Positions 7,662-16,232 of a DNA stretch of 64,000 bases are shown here, one piece after another. A program made the translations under genes and the position numbers. Source of the stretch: JADJYF01 sp050186725 (GTDB lineage: Bacteria > Pseudomonadota > Gammaproteobacteria > Ga0077536); the NCBI GenBank assembly GCA_050186725.1, contig JBFWYG010000010.1, positions 44,410-108,409 on the forward strand, read 5' to 3'. The notes below the pieces were generated by a model. The model had not been told where the DNA came from. It ran no database searches and worked only from the letters and a program-made list of their open reading frames with translations. Every line of letters begins with the position of its first letter. Positions within the stretch are counted from its first letter, which is position 1.

Positions 7662-8867
7662 ATGACGCCCATCGCCATTCCCCACGGCGCCTACTGGTGC
7701 ACGCCCTTCGCGCGCTGGCAGGGGAGTCTCGCCCACCTGCATAGCCTGGAGTTCGCCGCGCAGGTCGCGGCCGAGGCGCTCGCGGCGCGCGGCATTCCGC
7801 CCGCGGTGTTCGATTACGGCGTGCTGGGCATGACCGTGCCACAGCGCCACAGCTTCTACGGCATGCCCTGGGTGTGCGGGCGGCTCGGCGCGCCGCAGGT
7901 TGGTGGTCCGACCGTCATGCAGGCCTGCGCGACCAGCGCGCGGGTGCTGGTGCAGGCCGGCCAGGAAGTGGCCGGCGGCGGCGCGAGCTGCGTGCTGGCC
8001 CTGACCGCCGACCGCGTCTCCAACGGCCCTCATCTCTACTACCCGAACCCGCAGGGCGCGGGCGGTACAGGGGACAGCGAGGACTGGGTGCTGGGCAATT
8101 TCGAGCGCGACCCCTTGGCCGGCTGCAACATGCTGGCGACCGCCGAGAACTGCGCGCGCCGCTGGCAGGTGAGCCGCGAGGCGCAGCACGACCTGGTGCT
8201 GCGACGGTACGCGCAATACCTCGAGGCGACCCGGCCCGACGTCGCGGGCAGGACGTTCCAGTCGCGCTACATGGTGACGCCGCTCGCGGTGCCCGATCAG
8301 CGCGGCCGGCGCGTCGTCACTACGCTCGAGGGCGACGAGGGCATCCACCCGACCACCGCCGAGGGCCTCGCGCGCCTCGCGCCGGTGCAGGCCGACGGCA
8401 CCGTCACCTACGGCGCCCAGACCCATCCCGCCGACGGCAATGCCGGCATGGTGATCACGACCCCGGACCGGGCGCGCGAGCTGGCCCGCGATCCTGGTGT
8501 GCGCATCGAACTCGTGGCGAGCGGCCAGGCGCGCACAGAACTGGCCTATATGCCGGCCGCGCCCATCGCCGCCGCGCGCCGCGCGCTCGACGCGGCCGGC
8601 CTCGGCATCGCCGACCTCGCGGCGATCAAGTCGCACAATCCCTTCGCGGTGAACGACATCCTCTTCGCGCGCGAGACCGGCGCCCCGCTCGAGCGCATGA
8701 ACAACTACGGCTGCTCGCTGATCTGGGGCCACCCGCAGGCGCCGACCGGCATGCGCGCCATCATCGAGCTCATCGAGGAACTGGTGATGCGCGGCGGCGG
8801 CCACGGTCTGTTCCACGGCTGCGCCGCCGGGGATACGGCGATGGCGGTGGTCGTTCGCGTGCACTGA
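7662..8867 (+). CDS. Thiolase family protein with altered active-site motifs
   Basis: 401 residues, a full thiolase fold. The acyl-accepting cysteine is probably C89 in MQACATSARV, the GHP histidine is H357, and the C-terminal cysteine is C387 in HGCAAGDTAM. The usual NEAFA motif is replaced by SHNPFA at 324-329, and the glycine-rich GGG/GQG end motif by GCAAGDT. This puts it in the atypical thiolases (like SCP2-type or acetyl-CoA acetyltransferase relatives) rather than in classical FadA/PhaA. It may condense or cleave a CoA ester together with the neighbouring thioesterase. ATG 7662 is 61 bases after that gene. Confidence 0.85.
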   Translation: MTPIAIPHGAYWCTPFARWQGSLAHLHSLEFAAQVAAEALAARGIPPAVFDYGVLGMTVPQRHSFYGMPWVCGRLGAPQVGGPTVMQACATSARVLVQAGQEVAGGGASCVLALTADRVSNGPHLYYPNPQGAGGTGDSEDWVLGNFERDPLAGCNMLATAENCARRWQVSREAQHDLVLRRYAQYLEATRPDVAGRTFQSRYMVTPLAVPDQRGRRVVTTLEGDEGIHPTTAEGLARLAPVQADGTVTYGAQTHPADGNAGMVITTPDRARELARDPGVRIELVASGQARTELAYMPAAPIAAARRALDAAGLGIADLAAIKSHNPFAVNDILFARETGAPLERMNNYGCSLIWGHPQAPTGMRAIIELIEELVMRGGGHGLFHGCAAGDTAMAVVVRVH

Positions 8868-8873
8868 GCGGCG

Positions 8874-9341
8874 ATGGACGTCGAAGGCGACATCCACGTG
8901 CCGGCGCCGCCCGAGGTGGTGTGGGAACGGCTCATCGATCCGGCCGTTCTGCAGCGCTGCATTCCCGGCTGCACGCGCATGACGCGGCTCGCCGAACATC
9001 GCTTCGAGGCCGAGATCGAAGTGCGCTATGGCCCGGTACACGCGAGCTTCCTGACCGACATCACGCTCTCCGACGTGGTCGCCCCGGCGCACTACGTGCT
9101 CTCCGGGCGCGGTCACGGCGGGCTGGCCGGGGTGGGCGAGGGCCGTGCCGAGGTGAGTCTCGACCCGGCGCCGGCCGGCACCGTGGTGCGTTATCGGGCC
9201 GCGCTCAGCGCCGCCGGCGCGTTGGGACGCATCGGCTCGCGCCTGCTCGGCGGCACCACACGGCGTCTCATCGACCGCTTCTTCGCGGCCTTCCTCGCGA
9301 GCTTCGACGAGGATCCGGTCAGCGCCGCAGATCGAGCGTGA
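8874..9341 (+). CDS. CoxG-like SRPBCC family protein
   Basis: 155 residues. The N-terminus (VPAPPEVVWERLIDPAVLQR, then CIPGC) is the signature of the CoxG branch of the START/SRPBCC fold. CoxG anchors CO dehydrogenase in CO oxidisers, but most homologues occur without cox genes, as here, and are thought to bind a hydrophobic ligand or help a molybdenum enzyme. It starts six bases after the thiolase. Its last 23 bases overlap the end of the convergent transglutaminase gene. Confidence 0.85.
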   Translation: MDVEGDIHVPAPPEVVWERLIDPAVLQRCIPGCTRMTRLAEHRFEAEIEVRYGPVHASFLTDITLSDVVAPAHYVLSGRGHGGLAGVGEGRAEVSLDPAPAGTVVRYRAALSAAGALGRIGSRLLGGTTRRLIDRFFAAFLASFDEDPVSAADRA

Positions 9342-12300
9342 AGGGCATGTCCGGCGAGATCTCCGGCGTCTGCCATTCGAACGGTCCCTGGCTGTGGCCC
9401 TGGCGCTCGAAGCGCGCCAGCCGTCGCGCCTCGGCTTCGCGCGCGTTGACCGGGTAGGTCTCGTAGCTCCGTCCGCCGGGGTGGGCGACGTGGTAACGGC
9501 AGCCGCCGATGGCGCGGCCGTTGGCGCGGTCGACGAGATCGAAGGTCAGCGGCCCGTGGGCGTGGATGGTGGGGTGCAGCGCCGAGGGCGGGTCCCAGGC
9601 CTTGAAGCGCACGCCGCCGACGAAGTTGCCCTCCACGCCGGTCGGCTGCATGGGCATGGGGCGACCGTTGCAGGCCACGCCGTAGCGCTCCGGCACGAAG
9701 CCCGTCACCTCCACCTGCAGCCGCTCCAGCGACGAATCGACGTAGCGCGCGGTGCCACCTGCGGCGCTCTCCTCGCCCAGCACGTGCCACGGTTCCAGCG
9801 CGGTGCGCAGCGTCAGTTCCATGCCGCGATGCGCGATGGAGCCGAAGCGCGGAAAGCGGAACTCGAAGAACGGCGCGTACCAGTCGCGCTCGAAGGCATA
9901 GCCGCGCTGGTTCAGTTCGTCGATGACCTCGCCGAAGTCCGACCACACGAACCACGGCAGCATGAAGCGATCGTGCAGCTGGGTGCTCCAGTGGATCAGG
10001 CGATGTTCGTAGGGCTGGTCCCAGAAGCTCGCGACGAGCGCGCGCAGCAGCAGCATCTGCGTGAGACTCATGCGCGCGTGGGGCGGCATCTCGAAGGCGC
10101 GGAACTCGAGCAGGCCACGGCGTCCGCCGGCATGGTCGGGCGAGTACAGCTTGTCTACGCAGAATTCCGAGCGATGGGTGTTGCCGGTGAGATCGACCAG
10201 CTGGTTGCGCATCACGCGATCGACCACCCACGGCGCGACGTCCTCGCTGCCGCGTGGCAGCTGGGCGAGCGCGGTCTCGAGTTCATGCAGGCGATCGTCC
10301 CGCGCCTCGTCGACCCGCGGCGCCTGGCTGGTGGGGCCGATGAAGAGGCCGGAGAACAGGTAGGACAGCGAAGGATGGTTCTGCCAGTAGCGCACCAGGC
10401 TGCCGAGCAGGTGCGGGCGGCGCAGCAGCGGCGAGTCCGCCGGCGTCTCGCCGCCGAGCGTCACGTGGTTGCCGCCACCGGTGCCCGTGTGTCGGCCATC
10501 GAGCATGAACTTCTCGGTCGCGAGCCGCGCCTGGCGCGCTTCCTCGTAGAGCGTGGTGGTGGTCTCCTTGAGCCCGTCCCAGTTCGAGGCCGGATGGACA
10601 TTGACCTCGATGACACCGGGGTCGGGCGTGATCTGCAGCAGTGACAGGCGCGGGTCGCGCGGCGGCTCGTAGCCCTCGATCACCACCGGCTGGCGGAGTT
10701 CTGCCGCGCAGGCCTCGACGGTGTGGATCAGCTCAACGTAGTCGGCCAGGCTCGTCACCGGCGGCAGGAACACGTGCAGCCGGCCGTCGCGCACTTCGGT
10801 GCAGAGCGCCGTGCGCACGATGGCGTCGGGGTCTTCCGGCCCGGCCGGCACCGCCACCTGCGCGCGCGGCGTTTCGTCGGCCGGCGCGCGCGGCGCGTTG
10901 CGATACCAGTGGCGTGGCATCAGCGGTTGGGGCGGCGCGAAGGGGTCCTGCGCGTGGGGCGCTTCGCGATCGATGTCGCCCACCGCCGGCAGTGAACTCA
11001 TGGGCAGGCGGAGCCCCAGCGGCGAGTCGCCGGGGATCAGGAACAAGTACCCGCGCCGCAGCGGCCAGGCGCCGCTCTGCCAGCGGCCGTCCGAGCGCCT
11101 GGCGAGCGGTAGCACATAGCCTGCCGGGCGGTTCAGCGCGCCCTCGAACAGGCGCCGCAGGCGCGCGCGTTCCACCGGGCTCGCGAGCCTCGCGTCGCTC
11201 GGATCGATGTTGGTCGGCAGCGTGCCTTCCTTCCACAGGTAGTAGTAGGTGTCCTCGAAGGCGGTGTGCACGAACTTGTGATCGACGCCCAGACGTCGGC
11301 ACAGCGACAGCGCGAAGCGCTGCTCGATGCCATGCATGAGCGGTCCGGGATTGCGCGCCAGGTTGGCGAGCAGCGCGGGGTCGTCCCACAGCGCCTCGCC
11401 GTCCTTGCGCCAGAAGATGGACAGCGCCCAGCGCGGCAGCTCTTCGCCGGGATACCACTTGCCGATGCCGTGATGCACGAGCCCGCCCGGCGCGTAGTGA
11501 CGGTGCAGGCGCTCGAGCAGCAGCTCTGCCGCCTGGCGCTTGTTCGGGCCGTCGGCGTCCGTGGTCCACTCCGGGCTCTCGAAGTCGTCGATGGAGACGA
11601 AGGTCGGCTCGCCGCCCATGGTGAGGCGCACGTCGCCGGCCGCGAGCGTGGCGTCGACCTGATGGCCGAGGTCGTCGATGCGCCGCCATTGCTCGTCACT
11701 GTAGGGCAGGGTGACGCGCGGGTCTTCCAGCACACGCGCGACGGTGTTGCTGTACTCGAACTCGACCTCGCACATCTCGGTCATGCCCTCGACCGCCGCG
11801 GCGTGGCTGAAATGCGGCGTGGCGGCGAGCGGAATGTGGCCCTCGGCGGCGAACAGGCCCGAGGTCGGATCGAGACCCACCCAGCCGGCGCCCGGCAGGT
11901 AGATCTCGGCCCACGCGTGCAGGTCGCTGAAATCGGCCGTCGGGCCGGACGGGCCGTCCAGCGCCGGCACGTCGCTGGTCAGCTGCACCAGGTAGCCCGA
12001 CACGAAGCGCGACGCGAGCCCCAGGTGCCGCGCGATCTGCACCAGCAGCCAGGCGCTGTCGCGGCACGAGCCGCGACCGAGATCCAGGGTCTGCTCGCAG
12101 CTCTGCACCCCGGGCTCGAGGCGCACGATGTAGTCGATGTCCTGTTGCAGGCGCTGGTTCAGCGCCACCAGGAAGTCGATGGTTGGCATCGGTTCGCGCG
12201 GCACCTCGGCCAGCCATTCGCGCAGCGCCGGGCCATCGTCGGTGATGGCCAGGTAGGGCGTGAGGTCGGTCGCGACCTCGGGCGCATACTGGAAAGGGCA

Positions 12301-12603
12301 CTCCTGCGCGCTGTCCTCGAGAAAGAAGTCGAAGGGGTTGATCGCGACCATCTCGGCGATCACTTCGACGTCGATGGTCAGCGCGCGGGCCTTGTCCGGA
12401 AACACCAGCCGCGCGAGGTGATTGCTGTACGCATCCTGCTGCCAGTTGATGAAATGCTCGCCGGGCGAGATCTTGAGCGAGTAGGACTCGATGCGCGTGC
12501 GGGTGTGGGGCGCCGGCTTGACCCGCAGGACATGGGGACCGAGGGCTACCGCGCGGTCGAAGCGGTAGGCGGTGTGATGGCGAATGGCAACGCGGATGGT
12601 CAC
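9319..12603 (-). CDS. Transglutaminase-like protein with DUF2126
   Basis: 1094 residues, the usual size. It has an N-terminal bacterial transglutaminase beta domain, then a core with the triad Cys180 (GRGSCRDSAW), His229 (SDLHAWAEIYL) and Asp245 (GLDPTSG). The long C-terminal DUF2126 region resembles glutamine synthetase or amino-ligase folds. The GTG at 12603 is chosen because VTIRVAIRHHTAYRFDR matches the family start; the frame is open another 68 codons upstream without homology. It is divergent from the ATP-grasp gene. In many proteobacteria this set (transglutaminase, ATP-grasp, alpha-E, Anbu) is conserved and thought to make and break a peptide or isopeptide tag, which remains unproven. 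Confidence 0.92.
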   Translation of the reverse strand: MTIRVAIRHHTAYRFDRAVALGPHVLRVKPAPHTRTRIESYSLKISPGEHFINWQQDAYSNHLARLVFPDKARALTIDVEVIAEMVAINPFDFFLEDSAQECPFQYAPEVATDLTPYLAITDDGPALREWLAEVPREPMPTIDFLVALNQRLQQDIDYIVRLEPGVQSCEQTLDLGRGSCRDSAWLLVQIARHLGLASRFVSGYLVQLTSDVPALDGPSGPTADFSDLHAWAEIYLPGAGWVGLDPTSGLFAAEGHIPLAATPHFSHAAAVEGMTEMCEVEFEYSNTVARVLEDPRVTLPYSDEQWRRIDDLGHQVDATLAAGDVRLTMGGEPTFVSIDDFESPEWTTDADGPNKRQAAELLLERLHRHYAPGGLVHHGIGKWYPGEELPRWALSIFWRKDGEALWDDPALLANLARNPGPLMHGIEQRFALSLCRRLGVDHKFVHTAFEDTYYYLWKEGTLPTNIDPSDARLASPVERARLRRLFEGALNRPAGYVLPLARRSDGRWQSGAWPLRRGYLFLIPGDSPLGLRLPMSSLPAVGDIDREAPHAQDPFAPPQPLMPRHWYRNAPRAPADETPRAQVAVPAGPEDPDAIVRTALCTEVRDGRLHVFLPPVTSLADYVELIHTVEACAAELRQPVVIEGYEPPRDPRLSLLQITPDPGVIEVNVHPASNWDGLKETTTTLYEEARQARLATEKFMLDGRHTGTGGGNHVTLGGETPADSPLLRRPHLLGSLVRYWQNHPSLSYLFSGLFIGPTSQAPRVDEARDDRLHELETALAQLPRGSEDVAPWVVDRVMRNQLVDLTGNTHRSEFCVDKLYSPDHAGGRRGLLEFRAFEMPPHARMSLTQMLLLRALVASFWDQPYEHRLIHWSTQLHDRFMLPWFVWSDFGEVIDELNQRGYAFERDWYAPFFEFRFPRFGSIAHRGMELTLRTALEPWHVLGEESAAGGTARYVDSSLERLQVEVTGFVPERYGVACNGRPMPMQPTGVEGNFVGGVRFKAWDPPSALHPTIHAHGPLTFDLVDRANGRAIGGCRYHVAHPGGRSYETYPVNAREAEARRLARFERQGHSQGPFEWQTPEISPDMPFTLDLRR

Positions 12604-12705
12604 GGGGATGGTTTCCCTGCTGGTCGATGGAGCGCTCTGATCATGGGTCGATTTTCCCCACGAGCACCAGCTCAAAGTGGCATGAATCGTGCCAATGGCA
12701 GGATC

Positions 12706-14151
12706 ATGAAATTCTCCTGGCACGACTACGACAGCCGCGGCTTCTACGACGAACTCATTGGCGGTCGGGGCATCGCCCGCCCGGCCGGTAAGGCCGTCGC
12801 GAGGCATATCCGCTCACTCACCATGGAAGAGATCCGCGAGCGTCAGCGTGCCGCCGAACTCGCGGTCAAGACCATGGGCATCACCTTCACGGTCTACAGC
12901 GAAGGCACCAATATCGACCGCGCCTGGCCCTACGACATCATCCCGCGCACCATTTCGGGGAGCGACTGGGACCGGGTCGAGGCGGGTCTGGTGCAGCGCC
13001 TGACCGCGCTGAACCTGTTCATCGACGACGTCTACAACAAGCAGAAGATTCTGAAGGACGGCGTGGTGCCCCGCGACCTCATCGTCGAGTCGGGCAATTT
13101 CCGCGCGGCCTGCGTCGGCAAGCGGCCGAAGCACGGGGTGTGGGCGCACATCTGCGGCTCGGACCTCATCCGCGACAAGGACGGCACCTTCTACGTGCTC
13201 GAGGACAACCTGCGCGTGCCGTCGGGGGTCTCCTACATGCTGGAGAACCGCAAGGTCACCAAGCGCGTGTTCCCGGAGCTGTTCGCGGCCGAGAACATGC
13301 GGCCCATCGGCGAATACACCTCGCATCTGTTCGCCACGCTGGCCTCGCTCTCGCCGCGCGCCGAGCGCCGGCCGGCGGTGGTGGTGCTGACGCCGGGCAT
13401 CTACAACTCGGCCTACTTCGAGCACTCCTACCTCGCCCAGCAGATGGGCGCGGAGCTGGTCGAGGGCAGCGATCTCTCCGTCGGCAGCGACGACTGCGTG
13501 TACATGCGCACCATCTCCGGGCCGGCGCGGGTCGACGTCATCTACCGGCGCATCGACGACCTGTTCCTCGATCCCGAAGTGTTCAACCCCGACTCGGCGC
13601 TCGGCGTGCCGGGCCTGATGCGCGCCTGGCTGAAGGGCAAGGTCGCGCTCGCCAATGCACCGGGGGCGGGCGTGGCGGACGACAAGGCGGTCTATACCTA
13701 CGTGCCGGACATGATTCGCTATTACCTGGACCAGGATGCCATCCTGCCCAACGTCGAGACCTATCGCTGTGGCGAGCACGAGGCCTGTGCCCACGTGCTC
13801 CAGCATCTCGACAAGCTGGTGGTGAAGCCGGTCAACGAGTCGGGCGGCTACGGCATGCTCATCGGCCCGACCGCGAGCGGCCAGGAGCGCATGAACTTCG
13901 CGCGCCGGCTGCGCGCCAATCCGCGCAACTACGTCGCCCAGCCGCTCATTTCGCTGTCCACCTGCCCGACCGTGTGCGGCGGCGGCATCGAGCCGCGTCA
14001 CCTCGACCTGCGCCCCTTCGTGCTGCAGGGCGCCAAGCACTACGTCACGCCCGGCGGGCTCACGCGGGTCGCGCTCAAGAAGGGTTCCTACGTGGTCAAT
14101 TCCTCGCAGGGTGGTGGCAGCAAGGACACCTGGATAGTGGATTGCACATGA
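12706..14151 (+). CDS. Circularly permuted ATP-grasp type 2 family protein
   Basis: 481 residues from ATG 12706, which follows a GCAGGA ribosome site. An upstream ATG at 12682 has no such site. Recognisable family blocks are WPYDIIPR, DNLRVPSGVSYMLENR, VKPVNESGGYGM and the final GSYVVNSSQGGGSKDTW. The VKPVNESGGYGM loop contacts ATP in this family. ATP-grasp enzymes join a carboxylate to an amine, so this is the probable ligase of the Anbu-linked set. It overlaps the alpha-E gene by four bases (ATGA). Confidence 0.92.
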   Translation: MKFSWHDYDSRGFYDELIGGRGIARPAGKAVARHIRSLTMEEIRERQRAAELAVKTMGITFTVYSEGTNIDRAWPYDIIPRTISGSDWDRVEAGLVQRLTALNLFIDDVYNKQKILKDGVVPRDLIVESGNFRAACVGKRPKHGVWAHICGSDLIRDKDGTFYVLEDNLRVPSGVSYMLENRKVTKRVFPELFAAENMRPIGEYTSHLFATLASLSPRAERRPAVVVLTPGIYNSAYFEHSYLAQQMGAELVEGSDLSVGSDDCVYMRTISGPARVDVIYRRIDDLFLDPEVFNPDSALGVPGLMRAWLKGKVALANAPGAGVADDKAVYTYVPDMIRYYLDQDAILPNVETYRCGEHEACAHVLQHLDKLVVKPVNESGGYGMLIGPTASGQERMNFARRLRANPRNYVAQPLISLSTCPTVCGGGIEPRHLDLRPFVLQGAKHYVTPGGLTRVALKKGSYVVNSSQGGGSKDTWIVDCT

Positions 14152-15161
14152 GCATGCTGTCGCGCGTCGCCGAACGCATCTACTGGTTGGGGCGCTACCT
14201 GGAGCGCATCGAGAACACCGCGCGGCTGGTCAGCGTGTACGGCAACGTGCTGCTCGACCTGCCGCGGCCGGCGACCCTGCAGTGGGACACGCTGATCGCC
14301 ATCACCGGCAGCGCGCCGGCCTTCACCGAGCGCTACACGCGGGCCGACGAACGTAACGTGGTGCGCTTCTATCTCGCCGATGATGCCAACCCGGCGTCCA
14401 TCGTCAGCTCCGCCGACAGCGCGCGCGAGAACGCGCGCACCGTGCGCGAGATGATTCCCGCGAGCATCTGGGAGGGCATCAACGACCTGCACATCTACTT
14501 GGAGGAGAACGTCGACGGCGCGCTCGCGCGGCGCGGCCGCGATGCCTTCCTGTCGCGCGTCATCGAGTACTGCCAGACGCTGGTCGGCTGCATGGCGGGC
14601 TCCATGAGCCGCGACGCGGCCTATCACTTCCTGCGCGCCGGGCGCTACCTCGAGCGCGCCGACATGACCTCGCGCATCGTCGACGTCGGCACCGCCAACG
14701 TGTTTCCCTGGCTTCAGGGGCAGAGCCAGGCGCAGTCCCAGTCCCAGGAGCAGGGACAGGCGCAGCGCCAGGGCGGGCGCGACGACGGCGCCGAGGACTC
14801 ACCCTACGAGGCGATCCTGTGGATGAGCGTGCTGCGCTCGCTGGAGGCTTTGCAGATGTATCGGCGCCAGGTGCCGGAGCGGGTGCTGGCCGATGAGGTG
14901 GTGGACTTCCTGCTGCGCGACGAGAACTTCCCGCGCGCGGTGGCGAACTGCCTGATGGCGCTGCAGTCCTGCCTGCGTCACCTGCCGCGCAACGAACTCG
15001 CGTTGCGCACCGTGGCGGCGACCATCAAGCACGTGCAGGAGGCGAACATCGCGAAACTCATCGCCCAGCACGGCATGTTCGATTACATCGATCGCATGCA
15101 GATCGAGTTCAACGAACTGCACGCGGCGATACGATCAACGTGGTTCGAGACGGCGGCGTGA
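14148..15161 (+). CDS. Alpha-E domain-containing protein
   Basis: 337 residues, almost all helical, starting with MLSRVAERIYWLGRYLERIENTARL, which is diagnostic (shown as MLSRVAERIYW then LGRYLERIENTAR). It is usually found beside or fused to the ATP-grasp protein and is coupled to it here by ATGA overlap. Around residues 190-212 (14718-14787) there is an inserted glutamine-rich stretch with repeated Gln-Ser, Gln-Ala and Gln-Gly pairs that I do not expect in the family. It probably forms a flexible loop. Its role is unknown. REP-like repeats follow. Confidence 0.9.
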   Translation: MSMLSRVAERIYWLGRYLERIENTARLVSVYGNVLLDLPRPATLQWDTLIAITGSAPAFTERYTRADERNVVRFYLADDANPASIVSSADSARENARTVREMIPASIWEGINDLHIYLEENVDGALARRGRDAFLSRVIEYCQTLVGCMAGSMSRDAAYHFLRAGRYLERADMTSRIVDVGTANVFPWLQGQSQAQSQSQEQGQAQRQGGRDDGAEDSPYEAILWMSVLRSLEALQMYRRQVPERVLADEVVDFLLRDENFPRAVANCLMALQSCLRHLPRNELALRTVAATIKHVQEANIAKLIAQHGMFDYIDRMQIEFNELHAAIRSTWFETAA

Positions 15162-15196
15162 GCGTGAGCGTCGGCGTTGGCGCGTCGAGGAAGTCC

Positions 15197-15228
15197 TGTA
15201 GGGCCGATTTCAATCGGCCATGCACGGC
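15197..15228 (+). repeat. REP-like palindrome, copy 1
   Basis: Head TGTAG followed by the hairpin GGCCGATT, TC, AATCGGCC, then CATGCACGGC. It is identical over 32 bases to copy 3 at 15304-15335. Confidence 0.85.
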
Positions 15229-15246
15229 GTCGGAATGCATATGCCT

Positions 15247-15269
15247 GGCGGGTTGAAACCCGCCCTACA
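15247..15269 (-). repeat. REP-like palindrome, copy 2 (inverted, different stem)
   Basis: Read on the minus strand it has the same TGTAG head and TC loop, but the stem is GGCGGGTT and AACCCGCC. The stem bases changed together, which keeps the hairpin while the sequence differs. It sits between copies 1 and 3 in the opposite orientation. Confidence 0.85.
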
Positions 15270-15303
15270 GGCAAAAATCAGGTCGGCGTGAATGTGGGCA
15301 CTG

Positions 15304-15335
15304 TGTAGGGCCGATTTCAATCGGCCATGCACGGC
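15304..15335 (+). repeat. REP-like palindrome, copy 3
   Basis: An exact 32-base repeat of copy 1, ending two bases before the stop of the Anbu protease gene. With copy 2 it forms a small REP cluster between convergent genes, where such elements often act as transcript stabilisers or terminators. Confidence 0.85.
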
Positions 15336-15336
15336 T

Positions 15337-16086
15337 TCACGCCTGCTGCTGGTGCTCGTTCTGATCCCACATCGTCGCCCAGGCGGGCGGCGGCAGTGAG
15401 CGAAAGGCGTCCTTCAGGCGTTCGTCCCAGTTGCGCTTCAGCTCGCGCAGGTAGTCGCTGTCTTCTTCGAGCACCAGGCGGTTCGGCATGACGAAGGAAT
15501 CGGTCTTGTAGGCCAGCACTTCGATGGGCGGGCCGACGGTGACGTTCGAGCGCATGGTCGAATCCATCGACACCAGGCTGCACAGCACCGCGGTGTGCAG
15601 CGCGGTGTCGGGTTTGAGGATGCGATCGAGTATCGGCTTGCCGTACTTGCTCTCGCCGATCTGCAGGAAGGGCGTGGTCTTGGAGGTCGAGATGTGGTTG
15701 CCCTGCGGATAGATCAGGAACACCGCCGGGGCGGAGCCCATGATCTGACCGCCGAAGATCACGCTCGCTTCGAAGTCCAGGCCGCCGCCGGCCTTCTTCT
15801 GCTGCATGATGCTGATCTGGCCGACGTAGTCCGCCGCTTCCTCCATGCTGTTCATGGTCATCAAGGACAGCGGCATGCCGTGATCGACGTCGTGCTTGAT
15901 CTGGTTGACGATGCCCTGCGCAGTGGCGAGGTTGCCGGCGGTCAGCAGGCAGAACTGGCGCGCGCCGTCCAGACCGAAGGTGTGCATCTTGGAATAGGTG
16001 CTGATCTGATCGACACCGGCGTTGGTGCGCGAGTCTGACGCGAATACCAGGCCGGCATTGAGCTTGATTGCGACACAGTAGGTCAT
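15337..16086 (-). CDS. Anbu proteasome-type protease
   Basis: 249 residues with the Ntn-hydrolase fold of proteasome beta subunits and HslV. The start MTYCVAIKLN puts Thr2 as the expected nucleophile after removal of Met, followed by GLVFASDSRTNAGVD and the KMHTFG strand typical of Anbu. Anbu forms open helical or ring assemblies; its substrate is not known. It is convergent with the alpha-E gene and completes the transglutaminase, ATP-grasp and alpha-E set, so it may cleave a product of those ligases. The coupling is known from many genomes, but the pathway is not. Confidence 0.92.
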   Translation of the reverse strand: MTYCVAIKLNAGLVFASDSRTNAGVDQISTYSKMHTFGLDGARQFCLLTAGNLATAQGIVNQIKHDVDHGMPLSLMTMNSMEEAADYVGQISIMQQKKAGGGLDFEASVIFGGQIMGSAPAVFLIYPQGNHISTSKTTPFLQIGESKYGKPILDRILKPDTALHTAVLCSLVSMDSTMRSNVTVGPPIEVLAYKTDSFVMPNRLVLEEDSDYLRELKRNWDERLKDAFRSLPPPAWATMWDQNEHQQQA

Positions 16087-16232
16087 CGAACGATCATCTG
16101 GACCAGCAAGAGGTCAAGGGTAGGGGGCTCCAACCCGCCACGCAAGGGGTTCTGCTGCATTGCGGGCGCGGCGCGCGTGAACATGTTTGAACTTGCCCGC
16201 GAGTCGTGCGCGGGCGGCCGACGCGCACCCGC

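Noticed and set aside
9394..10644. Plus-strand open frame of 416 codons inside the DUF2126 region
   Set aside because: Low-complexity antisense product; the minus-strand gene has full active-site motifs.
12677..12693. Sigma-54-like -24/-12 element (TGGCATG, then GTGC with correct spacing) before the ATP-grasp gene
   Set aside because: Several consensus bases differ and the start point would fall two bases before the ATG, leaving no room for the good GCAGGA ribosome site.
15197..15335. A CRISPR array
   Set aside because: Only three repeats, one inverted and of different stem sequence; spacing and orientation fit REP elements and no cas gene is present.
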